This document shows, piece by piece, positions 1 to 6,084 of a stretch of 6,155 nucleotides of DNA (position 1 is its first letter; each line of letters begins with the position of its first letter). The notes below the pieces were generated by a model. It saw only the letters and a program-made list of their open reading frames with translations, ran no database searches and was not told the origin of the DNA. Position numbers and translations under genes: made by a program. The DNA comes from Ruminococcaceae bacterium UBA5579 (GTDB lineage: Bacteria > Bacillota > Clostridia > Oscillospirales > Ruminococcaceae): contig DILZ01000143.1 of NCBI GenBank assembly GCA_002425305.1, positions 2,054 through 8,208 on the forward strand, given 5' to 3'.

Positions 1-383
1 CTTTTCGACGATGTGCTTTGTTCGCTCGTACTGCTTTGAATGATAACGATCGGCTTTTCCGAGCTTGTCGTATTGATCGTGCTTGAGGTGCTTTTCGACG
101 ATGTGCTTTGTTCGCTCTTACTGCTTTGAATGATAACAATGGACTTCTCCGTGCTTGCCGTGCCGACCGTGCTTGAAAAGCTGCTTACAGAGCTGCCAAC
201 GGTGCTTGACGAGCTGCTTATTGTCGATGAGCTTTCCGAGGATACGATGCTACTATCTAAGCTGCTTTGCGGACTGCTTTTCACACTTGAATTATCGCCG
301 AACATATCCGATCCGCCCTCTCGGCAGCCGCCAAGAAATACAGAACAGCATAATATAAACAGCGCCGGTAAGCCACGCTTCAT
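1..383 (-). CDS. Ser/Thr-rich lipoprotein, N-terminal part (cut by window edge)
   Basis: Open reading frame from the ATG at 383-381 to the left edge with no stop (127 full codons), so the C-terminus is missing. The N-terminus is a type II signal peptide: basic MKR, a hydrophobic stretch (about residues 5-17) and a lipobox L17-G18-G19-C20, so Cys20 should be lipidated and the protein anchored on the outer face of the membrane. After it comes a low-complexity stalk rich in Ser and Thr (residues 32-127), interrupted by a short hydrophobic IVIIQSS motif that occurs twice within a 30-residue tandem repeat. Such stalks usually lift a C-terminal domain off the membrane, but that domain lies outside the window, so no function can be given. 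The start is supported by AGAAGG eight bases upstream. The gene begins five bases after the preceding stop and so probably belongs to the same transcript as purN. Confidence is high for a lipoprotein; the role is unknown. Confidence 0.88.
   Translation of the reverse strand, partial: MKRGLPALFILCCSVFLGGCREGGSDMFGDNSSVKSSPQSSLDSSIVSSESSSTISSSSSTVGSSVSSFSSTVGTASTEKSIVIIQSSKSEQSTSSKSTSSTINTTSSEKPIVIIQSSTSEQSTSSK
3..182 (-). repeat. Two tandem 90-bp repeats coding for a 30-residue unit
   Basis: Bases 3-92 and 93-182 are two copies of a 90-bp unit, in frame with the lipoprotein gene (residues 98-127 and 68-97). Bases 1-47 match 91-137 at 46 of 47 positions, while the rest of the unit is more diverged. 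The protein units share the pattern S-x-S-S-T ... EK-x-IVIIQSS-x-SEQSTSSK. The array may continue past the left edge. The high DNA identity in one half of the unit points to recent duplication or slippage, so copy number may vary between strains. Confidence 0.9.
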
Positions 384-388
384 ATCAT

Positions 389-922
389 TCACCTTCTAAG
401 ATAGTTATACTTCTTTTTCAAGAGCTTATCGTTCCAGGGACTTACACCGCGAAATTCGCCGGCATAGACCGCTTCGTCCCCGTGAAGCGCGATCTCCATT
501 ACCTCGTCCGGAACGGGCTTGAAGCTGAACTTTATACTGTACGCTATCGGGCAATACTCCTCGTGAAGATATGCGGAACGTTCAAACGTAAGACTCGCGG
601 GAACGATTATTTTCAGCAGATCGTCAACGGACGAGTATTCGTCAAAGAAAAGCTCGCCCAGCTCAAACTCACCGCTATGCTCCTCCAACATATCCGAAAC
701 GTACTTTACAAGAGCCTCAAGGCAAGTATAAAGCGCGGTGTGCTCCTTTAAATTATCCGCGGTTATCGCTTCAAAATATTCCGCGCAGCGGCGAGCGTAA
801 ATAACATCGGCGCTCTTAACGTGAAACCGCATATGGCAGCCGAAAAGCGGAAAATTAACATTTCCCTCAAGCCAGCCGAAATAATCGACGCTTTCATTTA
901 TTGAAAAGTTATCATCGTACAT
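389..922 (-). CDS. Unknown cytosolic protein C (177 aa), downstream of purN
   Basis: I do not recognise this gene with certainty. It codes for 177 residues with no signal peptide and no membrane segment, is acidic overall, and has a basic tail (LLKKKYNYLRR). The visible layout is a W-L-E-G / F-P-L-F-G region (residues 17-28) that looks like paired beta strands, a helical middle (about 42-83) with an aromatic and Leu pattern, and a second strand-rich half (about 104-160) ending in GEFRGVSPWN. The strand-helix-strand layout recalls small uncharacterised DUF families, some linked to toxin immunity (the DUF2004/DUF6985 type of protein came to mind), but this is impression only. The start is backed by AAGGAG at 929-934, six bases upstream of the ATG. 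The gap from purN is 32 bases and the following lipoprotein starts five bases after the stop, so it sits in the operon. It is not obviously similar to proteins A and B. Confidence 0.85.
   Translation of the reverse strand: MYDDNFSINESVDYFGWLEGNVNFPLFGCHMRFHVKSADVIYARRCAEYFEAITADNLKEHTALYTCLEALVKYVSDMLEEHSGEFELGELFFDEYSSVDDLLKIIVPASLTFERSAYLHEEYCPIAYSIKFSFKPVPDEVMEIALHGDEAVYAGEFRGVSPWNDKLLKKKYNYLRR
392..397 (-). promoter_or_regulatory. Ribosome binding site of the lipoprotein gene, inside the upstream CDS
   Basis: The last two sense codons of the upstream gene, AGA AGG (Arg176-Arg177), form the Shine-Dalgarno sequence for the ATG at 383, with an eight-base spacer. A nearer ATG at 388-386 is in another frame and stops after two codons (ATG ATA TGA), so the ATG at 383 is the useful start. 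The arrangement implies that translation of the two genes is linked. Confidence 0.75.
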
Positions 923-954
923 ATCCGACTCCTTAAAAATGAAACTGTTGAGTC

Positions 955-1578
955 TTAATCAACATACGCCTTGCCGTCCTTTATCGTTATCCTGTCCTCG
1001 CAGAACAACGAAACGGCTTTTGGAAGCAGCTTCCATTCCACATTCTCCATTATCTTTCTTTGCAAACTTTCGGGCGTTTCATCGTTCGCAACGTCCACCG
1101 CGCCTTGCAGGATTATCGCGCCCGCGTCCGCCTTTTCGTTGACGAAATGGATAGTAGCGCCGGACACCTTAACTCCGTACTCCAACGCCGCCTTATGCAC
1201 CTTTAAGCCGTAAAAACCCTCCCCGCAGAAGCTCGGGATAAGCGCGGGGTGAACATTTATAATGCGGTACGGATACGCGCTTGTAACGCACTCCCCAAGT
1301 ATCGTCATAAAACCCGCAAGCACAACAAGCTCGGCGTTTTGCCGCTTTAATTCCGCAAGTATCGCCTCGCTGTACGCGTCACTGTCAGCAAAATCCTTTC
1401 TCGGGATAACGACCGACGGTATGCCCGCAGCGCTCGCCCTTTCAAGAGCGTAAACGCCCTCCTTCGAGCTTATCACACAAGTGATCTTTCCGCCCTTTAT
1501 CTCACCGCGCTTTTCCGCATCGATAAGCGCCTGCAAATTCGTGCCGCCGCCCGACACCAAAACAACAATGTTTTTCAT
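955..1578 (-). CDS. purN: Phosphoribosylglycinamide formyltransferase (GAR transformylase)
   Basis: PurN transfers the formyl group of 10-formyl-tetrahydrofolate to GAR, giving FGAR (step 3 of purine synthesis), in the cytosol. The 207-residue product has the usual length. Its N-terminus MKNIVVLVSGGGTNLQALID matches the family's phosphate-binding start. The catalytic triad is visible as Asn108 and His110 in INVHPALIPSF, and Asp151 in ADAGAIILQ. The region between (GLKVHKAALEYGVKVSGATIHFV, residues 124-146) is also typical. The frame is open up to an ATG at 1626, but I place the start at 1578: homology begins there, AAGGAAGG (1586-1593) sits seven bases upstream, and the longer form would overlap the preceding gene and add 16 unrelated residues. 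It lies 22 bases after unknown gene B instead of directly behind purM. Confidence 0.97.
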   Translation of the reverse strand: MKNIVVLVSGGGTNLQALIDAEKRGEIKGGKITCVISSKEGVYALERASAAGIPSVVIPRKDFADSDAYSEAILAELKRQNAELVVLAGFMTILGECVTSAYPYRIINVHPALIPSFCGEGFYGLKVHKAALEYGVKVSGATIHFVNEKADAGAIILQGAVDVANDETPESLQRKIMENVEWKLLPKAVSLFCEDRITIKDGKAYVD

Positions 1579-1585
1579 ATGACAA

Positions 1586-1593
1586 CCTTCCTT
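1586..1593 (-). promoter_or_regulatory. Ribosome binding site that fixes the purN start
   Basis: AAGGAAGG lies seven bases upstream of the ATG at 1578, in the 22-base gap after unknown gene B. It decides for the short form of PurN over the in-frame ATG at 1626. Confidence 0.8.
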
Positions 1594-1600
1594 AATGCAA

Positions 1601-2104
1601 TCAATAAGCGCGGGTAATCTCAACAAGCGTAAAATCCTCCGCTCCGCGATCCGGCAGCGTCATTTTGCTGTTCTTGTACTCTGCGAATATGACATACTTT
1701 TTCACGTTCAGCTTGCAGTAGTTTTCAAACATATCCTTGCCTGCTTTAACGGCGGTAAGCCAATCCACGCCGTTTATCGTAAAAACTCCGGAGAAGTTGC
1801 TTTTAGGCGTGTGTTCGGCGGTCTTGCGCGAATTATCAAATACTACCCCGATCGATAACAGCGTTTTTCCGTCTTCGGTATGAGAATAGATGCCCGCGTC
1901 ATCCCACACAAGAGTTTTGAAGTTTTCAAAATATTCCTTCCCGCGGCGTCTTTCCATATATTCGCGGTAGTTCTTGTCGGGTTCTTTTTTTTGAACACGC
2001 GGTTCGCCAAGTATGCTTTTGAGTTTCGCTATCTCCAATCCTTCGAAAAATGACTCGCCGTTTATTACAAAGCCATCATCGTTGATCTCTATCGTAAGCT
2101 CCAT
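1601..2104 (-). CDS. Unknown protein B (167 aa), paralogue of the gene just upstream
   Basis: Unknown function; no signal peptide and no membrane segment. Conserved points shared with protein A are F12-V-I-N-G16, LGEPR (32-36), WDDAG (67-71), FSGVFTING (104-112), W115 and FTLVEIT (158-164). These run in the same order and with nearly the same spacing, so the two genes are a tandem duplication. Against A it lacks the [15 protein letters not shown] N-terminal tail. Repeated strand-like stretches suggest a compact beta-rich domain. The frame extends to a GTG at 2113, but I choose the ATG at 2104: AAGAGGTG (2111-2118) is then well placed six bases upstream, whereas the GTG is itself part of that ribosome binding site. 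The gene lies 12 bases after A and 22 bases before purN, so it should be co-transcribed with purine genes. I know of no established link to purine metabolism. Confidence 0.85.
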   Translation of the reverse strand: MELTIEINDDGFVINGESFFEGLEIAKLKSILGEPRVQKKEPDKNYREYMERRRGKEYFENFKTLVWDDAGIYSHTEDGKTLLSIGVVFDNSRKTAEHTPKSNFSGVFTINGVDWLTAVKAGKDMFENYCKLNVKKYVIFAEYKNSKMTLPDRGAEDFTLVEITRAY

Positions 2105-2110
2105 AAACTT

Positions 2111-2118
2111 CACCTCTT
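2111..2118 (-). promoter_or_regulatory. Ribosome binding site of unknown gene B, overlapping the stop of gene A
   Basis: AAGAGGTG overlaps the TAA stop (2117-2119) of the upstream paralogue and stands six bases before the ATG at 2104. It argues against the GTG at 2113 as start, and its overlap with the stop suggests coupled translation of the two paralogues. Confidence 0.75.
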
Positions 2119-2680
2119 ATATGTCGTCCTCCGTACCAAGCGTTATATCGATGCAAGTGAAATCTTTCTCCGTGCGCGTAAGGTCGTCCTGCGTAAAATC
2201 GGTATACTCGGCGGTAAGCGCAAAACAGCCGACGATCTTTCGGCGAAACACCTCGTGATCCTTGCCCGAAAGCATCACACCCAGCCACGGCTTTCCGTTT
2301 ATCGTAAGCTCGCCCGAAAACTTAGCTCCCGCTCCCGTCCTTACGGTTTCATAATCGGCAGTTTGAAGCTCGACGGCAAAGGTATTCACAACGCTTCCGT
2401 TATATGTATACGCTTTAAGCCCCAGCTCGTCCCAGATGTAGTTTACCCGCCCCGTTATCACATCGTGGTTTACTTTTTCCAAAAAAGCCTTGTCCTCCTG
2501 CTTCGTTTTGAACTTTACGGCGCGCGGAGTTCCCAAAACGGCGGTAAACGCATCGATATGCATAGGAACTTCAAGGCGATTGCCGTTGATGATGAAGCAG
2601 TCGCCTTGAATGTCTATTTTGAAATTTCCTGAATTCGACTGCGGCGCTTTTTTATTAAAAAGTTTATCAAACAGTCCCAT
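2117..2680 (-). CDS. Unknown protein A (187 aa), translationally coupled to purM
   Basis: Unknown function. It opens with [14 protein letters not shown], a short amphipathic basic tail seen on many small bacterial cytosolic proteins, then a Ser/Asn linker and one domain from about residue 20. Marks shared with protein B are F29-I-I-N-G33, LGTPR (49-53), WDELG (83-87), FSGELTING (121-129), W132 and FTCIDIT (174-180). The pattern resembles an uncharacterised DUF-type domain that I cannot name. There is no signal peptide, transmembrane segment or recognisable catalytic motif. The start codon overlaps the purM stop by one base (TAATG), with a purine-rich GGAGAGG ten bases upstream, so its translation is probably coupled to that of PurM. 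The position between purM and purN may be a late insertion into the operon. A role in purine metabolism is possible but unsupported; an immunity-type or housekeeping accessory role is equally open. Confidence 0.87.
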   Translation of the reverse strand: MGLFDKLFNKKAPQSNSGNFKIDIQGDCFIINGNRLEVPMHIDAFTAVLGTPRAVKFKTKQEDKAFLEKVNHDVITGRVNYIWDELGLKAYTYNGSVVNTFAVELQTADYETVRTGAGAKFSGELTINGKPWLGVMLSGKDHEVFRRKIVGCFALTAEYTDFTQDDLTRTEKDFTCIDITLGTEDDI

Positions 2681-3711
2681 TACAGAATTACCTCTCCGTC
2701 GCCCTGTACGGTCTCTCCGATAACGAACGCCTCCTCGCCGTTTTCCTTAAGGATATCCACGGTCCTTTGCGCGTCCGCCTTATCGACACAAACAGCCATT
2801 CCCACGCCCATATTGAACGTGTTGAACATATCGTGCTCGGAAATACCGCCCTCCTTTTGGAGAAGCCCGAATATCGGCGGAATTGTCCACGAACCCTTTT
2901 CGATCTTAGCCGAAATGCCGTCCGGCAGCATACGCGGGATATTCTCGAAAAAGCCGCCGCCCGTAATATGCGAGACACCTTTGACGTTCACCTTTGAGAT
3001 AAGGTCGAGTATTGGCTTTACATATATTCTTGTAGGTGTCAAAAGCGCGTCGCCCAGCGACATTCCCAATTCGGGAACAAGAGTTCGCAGGCTCTGCTCG
3101 TTAATATTGAACACATGGCGCACCAGCGAAAATCCGTTTGAGTGAACACCGCTTGAAGCAATTCCGACAATAGCGTCGCCCGCCTTTATGGTCGTGTTGT
3201 CGAGTATCTTCGATTTGTCGACGATACCCGTTGAGTAGCCCGCTATATCGTACTCGTCCGCGGGCATCATACCCGGGTGCTCGGCAGTTTCTCCTCCGAC
3301 AAGCGCGCAGCCCGCCATAACACAGCCGTCCGACACGCCTTTAACTATCGCTGCCACCTTTTCGGGAACGTTCTTCCCAATCGCGATATAGTCCAGAAAA
3401 TACAGTGGCTTCGCACCGCAGCATACGATATCGTTTACGCACATCGCAACGCAGTCTATACCTATCGTATCATGCTTATCGAGCAGCATTGCTATTTTGA
3501 GCTTAGTACCCACGCCGTCCGTTCCCGAAACGAGCACCGGCTCCTTCATTCCGCTCAGGTCAAGCTGAAACAAGCCGCCCAACCCGCCTATCCCCGAAAT
3601 GCAGCCGGGTATCTTTGTGCGGTCTACATCCTTTTTCATCAAGCGGACGCTCTCATAACCCGCCGTCACATCAACTCCCGCCGCCTTGTAACTCTCACTG
3701 TAACTCTTCAT
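2680..3711 (-). CDS. purM: Phosphoribosylformylglycinamidine cyclo-ligase (AIR synthetase)
   Basis: PurM closes FGAM to 5-aminoimidazole ribonucleotide with ATP (step 5), acting as a cytosolic dimer. The product has 343 residues, the usual length. Family marks are in order: the glycine-rich GIGGLGGLF (40-48), [10 protein letters not shown] (62-71), CVNDI with Asp94, [10 protein letters not shown] (139-148), [11 protein letters not shown] (186-196), [13 protein letters not shown] (248-260) and NMGVGM (300-305). Many homologues read GGETAEMPGMY at the fourth motif; the His and Met here I believe are a clostridial variant and not a defect. The start is supported by AAGGAG (3717-3722) five bases upstream of the ATG. 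The stop TAA shares its last base with the start of unknown gene A. The 162-base gap from purF is the largest within the operon and holds a structured repeat element. Confidence 0.98.
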   Translation of the reverse strand: MKSYSESYKAAGVDVTAGYESVRLMKKDVDRTKIPGCISGIGGLGGLFQLDLSGMKEPVLVSGTDGVGTKLKIAMLLDKHDTIGIDCVAMCVNDIVCCGAKPLYFLDYIAIGKNVPEKVAAIVKGVSDGCVMAGCALVGGETAEHPGMMPADEYDIAGYSTGIVDKSKILDNTTIKAGDAIVGIASSGVHSNGFSLVRHVFNINEQSLRTLVPELGMSLGDALLTPTRIYVKPILDLISKVNVKGVSHITGGGFFENIPRMLPDGISAKIEKGSWTIPPIFGLLQKEGGISEHDMFNTFNMGVGMAVCVDKADAQRTVDILKENGEEAFVIGETVQGDGEVIL

Positions 3712-3731
3712 TTTTTCTCCTTATTTTAATT

Positions 3732-3826
3732 TAAATTTCAAAATCACAACACCCGTGCTCCGCTGCACGACTGTCGTGACCGGTCAGCCTACGCCTACGA
3801 CTCCGGCTGACGCTTTTTGAAATTTA
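3732..3826. repeat. 95-bp palindromic intergenic element between purF and purM
   Basis: The arms TAAATTTCAAAA (3732-3743) and TTTTGAAATTTA (3815-3826) are exact inverted repeats of 12 bp, separated by 71 bases. Inside are a 7-bp dyad GTCAGCC/GGCTGAC (3783-3789 with 3805-3811), a 10-bp palindrome TGACCGGTCA (3777-3786), a tandem hexamer CCTACG twice (3788-3799), and two overlapping hairpins, CACGA/TCGTG (3766-3770 with 3774-3778) and CGTGC/GCACG (3754-3758 with 3765-3769). The interior is GC-rich and the arms AT-rich. No ORF uses it. The outer TA on each side could be a target duplication, as for Tc1/IS630-type miniature elements, or the whole could be a structured RNA in the purF-purM mRNA. 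It has no long T-run in a position fitting a simple terminator on the minus strand. The structure is certain; its nature is not. Confidence 0.75.
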
Positions 3827-3873
3827 TGCGCCGCCGGATTGTTGCTTAATAACACCGCTAAGGCAAATAACCG

Positions 3874-5331
3874 TCAGTCTTCCAAGGTCAACTGTCCACT
3901 CTCGACGTCTTCGTCAAACTTCATTTCAAACTTATCCTTAGGAAACTCCTTGGGCACTTCTACCGGGTATTCTCCTGTGAAGCAGCCGCGGCAGAATTTG
4001 CAGTTTGCGTTTTCGGCAATGCTGATAACGCCGTCCGTGCTGAGGAATCCCAGACTGTCAACACCGATTATCTGCGCTATCTCCTCAACGGTATGCTTGT
4101 TCGCTATCAGCTTGTCCTTGCTGTCTATATCCGTGCCGAAATAGCACTCGCTGATAAACGGCGGCGCGGAAATGCGCATATGAATCTCCTTTGCGCCCGC
4201 CGCTCGAAGCAGCTTTACGACCTTTGCAGAGGTCGTGCCGCGCACTATACTATCGTCCACAAGAACGACCCGCTTGCCCGCTACGGTTTCCTTGATAACG
4301 TTTAGCTTTATCTTCACGGCGTTGTCGCGCATTATCTGAGTCGGCTGAATAAACGTCCGCCCTATATAGCGGTTCTTGATAAATCCCACGCCGTACGGAA
4401 TACCCGACGCCTGAGAATAACCTAACGCGGCGTCAAGTCCGCTGTCGGGACAGCCGATCACCACATCGGCGTCGACGGGGTGTTCCTTCGCGAGGAAATG
4501 CCCCGCGCGAAGTCTTGCGTTGTGAACGCTCGCGCCCTCGATAACGCTGTCGGGCCGCGCGAAATATACAAACTCGAATACGCACATCGAGCTTTGCTGT
4601 CCGCAGTGTGTTTTTATGCTCTCAACGCCGTTTTCATCGATAACGATTATCTCGCCCGGCTCTATATCGCGGACGAACCTTGCGCCTATGCTGTCCAAAG
4701 CGCAGCTTTCGCTGGCAACCACATAGCCCGTGTTATCGGGAAGCTCGCCTAAGCAAAGCGGTCTGAAGCCGTGCGGGTCACGCGCCGCAATCAGCTTCTT
4801 CGGTGACATAAGCACCAACGAATACGCGCCCTTTATCTTATACATCGCTTTTTCAAGCGCTTCCTGTATCGAATGACTTTCAAGGCGCTCGCGCGTTATC
4901 GCGTAGGAGATCACCTCGGTATCGCTCGTCGAGTGGAAGATCGCGCCATTCATCTCAAACTCGCGCCGCAGATCGAGCGCGTTTATCAGATTTCCGTTAT
5001 GAGCTATCGCCAGCGCGCCCTTGATATGCCGCACCGTCATAGGCTGACAATTTGAGGTGTTGACGTTGCCGGTCGTCGAATAGCGAACGTGTCCTATCGC
5101 TATTCTGCCCTCCTCGAACTCGCTCAGGATACGCTCCGTGAACACCTCGTTCACAAGACCCAAACCCTTATGCGTTTTAAAAACGCCGCGCTCGTTTACG
5201 ACGATGCCGCAGCTTTCCTGTCCGCGGTGCTGAAGCGCGTACAGCGCGAAATATGTCATACTCGCAACATTTTCGGAATCATTTGTGTAAACGCCGAAAA
5301 CGCCGCATTCCTCGTGAATACTATTGAACAT
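3874..5331 (-). CDS. purF: Amidophosphoribosyltransferase (glutamine PRPP amidotransferase)
   Basis: PurF makes 5-phosphoribosylamine from PRPP and glutamine, the committed step of the pathway. The 485-residue product has an N-terminal class II glutaminase domain (about 9-235) and a C-terminal phosphoribosyltransferase domain. The nucleophile is Cys9 in CGVFGVY, to be freed by removal of an eight-residue propeptide (MFNSIHEE). Other glutaminase marks are HVRYST (81-86), HNGNL (111-115) and STSDTE (134-139). The PRPP loop is VVLVDDSIVRGTTS (355-368). Cys250, Cys396, Cys447 and Cys450 fit the four ligands of the 4Fe-4S cluster known in the B. subtilis enzyme, so this is the oxygen-sensitive clostridial/Bacillus type, not the E. 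coli type. An extra Cys444 lies next to the last pair. The start has AAGGGTG (5339-5345) seven bases upstream. The gene follows purC by 19 bases. Family knowledge suggests feedback inhibition by AMP/GMP-type nucleotides. Confidence 0.98.
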   Translation of the reverse strand: MFNSIHEECGVFGVYTNDSENVASMTYFALYALQHRGQESCGIVVNERGVFKTHKGLGLVNEVFTERILSEFEEGRIAIGHVRYSTTGNVNTSNCQPMTVRHIKGALAIAHNGNLINALDLRREFEMNGAIFHSTSDTEVISYAITRERLESHSIQEALEKAMYKIKGAYSLVLMSPKKLIAARDPHGFRPLCLGELPDNTGYVVASESCALDSIGARFVRDIEPGEIIVIDENGVESIKTHCGQQSSMCVFEFVYFARPDSVIEGASVHNARLRAGHFLAKEHPVDADVVIGCPDSGLDAALGYSQASGIPYGVGFIKNRYIGRTFIQPTQIMRDNAVKIKLNVIKETVAGKRVVLVDDSIVRGTTSAKVVKLLRAAGAKEIHMRISAPPFISECYFGTDIDSKDKLIANKHTVEEIAQIIGVDSLGFLSTDGVISIAENANCKFCRGCFTGEYPVEVPKEFPKDKFEMKFDEDVESGQLTLED

Positions 5332-5350
5332 CCGCTCTCACCCTTGTAAA

Positions 5351-6070
5351 TCAGTTTTCTCCGAAAATACGCTTCATCATCTCGTTGTAAGCGTCCTCAA
5401 CGCCGCCCATATCACGGCGGAATCTGTCCTTGTCGAGCTTCTCGTGCGTTGTCGAATCCCAGAAGCGGCAGGTATCGGGAGATATCTCGTCCGCAAGCAG
5501 TATCTCGCCGTGGAAGCGTCCGAACTCTATCTTAAAGTCAATAAGGTCGACATTTATGTCCTTGAAGAACTTCAGCATAAACTCGTTCACCTTAAACGCG
5601 TATTTCGATATCGTTTCGATCTCCTCTTTGGTCGCGAGGTCAAGCGCCAGCGCGTAGTAATCGTTGATGAACGGGTCGCCGAGGTCGTCGTTCTTGTAGC
5701 TGAATTCCAGCGTCGGGCAAGAGAGCTTTCTGCCCTCCTCAATACCGAGCTTTTTCGAGAAGCTGCCTGCGGCTACGTTGCGCACGATAACCTCCAGCGG
5801 AACGATCTCTACCTTCTTGACGAGCGTTTCACGGTCGGAAAGCTCCTCCACCAGATGTGTGGGAACGCCCTCCTTTTCGAGCAAGCCGAACATATAGTTC
5901 GTCATCTTGTTGTTGATAACGCCCTTTCCGACTATCGTACCCTTCTTCTCGCCGTTGAACGCCGTAGCGTCGTCCTTGTAGTCCACGATCACCAGATCGG
6001 GATCGCTCGTTTCGAAAACCTTCTTTGCCTTGCCCTCGTAGAGCTGTGCGCCCTTTGTTACGTTTGCCAT
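5351..6070 (-). CDS. purC: Phosphoribosylaminoimidazole-succinocarboxamide synthase (SAICAR synthetase)
   Basis: PurC joins aspartate to CAIR with ATP, giving SAICAR (step 7), in the cytosol. The 239 residues match the short bacterial form. The start [10 protein letters not shown] (10-19) is the usual ATP-binding opening. Both family signatures are present: [15 protein letters not shown] (89-103) and LIDFKIEFG (176-184), followed by [15 protein letters not shown] (191-205). The ATG at 6070 has AGGAGG (6079-6084) eight bases upstream, a near-ideal ribosome binding site. It is the first gene of the operon seen here; purE would commonly stand upstream but lies outside the window if present. A frame running through the start region (5829-6107) is a shadow. 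Nothing in the coding sequence is odd. Confidence 0.98.
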   Translation of the reverse strand: MANVTKGAQLYEGKAKKVFETSDPDLVIVDYKDDATAFNGEKKGTIVGKGVINNKMTNYMFGLLEKEGVPTHLVEELSDRETLVKKVEIVPLEVIVRNVAAGSFSKKLGIEEGRKLSCPTLEFSYKNDDLGDPFINDYYALALDLATKEEIETISKYAFKVNEFMLKFFKDINVDLIDFKIEFGRFHGEILLADEISPDTCRFWDSTTHEKLDKDRFRRDMGGVEDAYNEMMKRIFGEN

Positions 6071-6078
6071 TTCCTTGT

Positions 6079-6084
6079 CCTCCT
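6079..6084 (-). promoter_or_regulatory. Ribosome binding site of purC
   Basis: A full AGGAGG core, eight bases before the purC ATG. It is the strongest such site in the window. Confidence 0.85.

Noticed and set aside
130..399. Plus-strand open frame of 89 codons
   Set aside because: It is the antisense of the Ser-rich lipoprotein gene. Ser codons AGC/TCG read as Leu-rich GCT/CGA-type codons on the other strand, and there is no ribosome binding site or homology.
955..1626. Longer PurN starting at the ATG at 1626
   Set aside because: The 16 added residues do not match the family, overlap gene B and lack a well-placed ribosome binding site; AAGGAAGG points to 1578.
2255..2632. Plus-strand open frame of 125 codons opposite unknown gene A
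   Set aside because: It lies wholly inside a gene supported by its paralogue and by coupling to purM, and its translation is Arg/Lys/Ser-rich with no domain pattern.
3265..3297. [11 protein letters not shown] in PurM instead of the more common GGETAEMPGMY
   Set aside because: All other motifs are intact, and I believe this variant is usual in clostridial PurM, so it is not taken as a sign of lost activity.
3277..3729. Plus-strand open frame of 150 codons opposite purM
   Set aside because: It is antisense to the highly conserved AIR synthetase and its translation has no recognisable pattern.
3712..3760. Possible promoter for purM in the AT-rich stretch
   Set aside because: AT-richness gives weak -10-like words, but no TTGACA-like box at proper spacing is present and any start point would fall inside or past the ribosome binding site.
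3842..3866. Possible terminator hairpin just after purF (TTGC ... GCAA)
   Set aside because: Only four continuous base pairs before a mismatch, a long loop and no following T-run on the minus strand.
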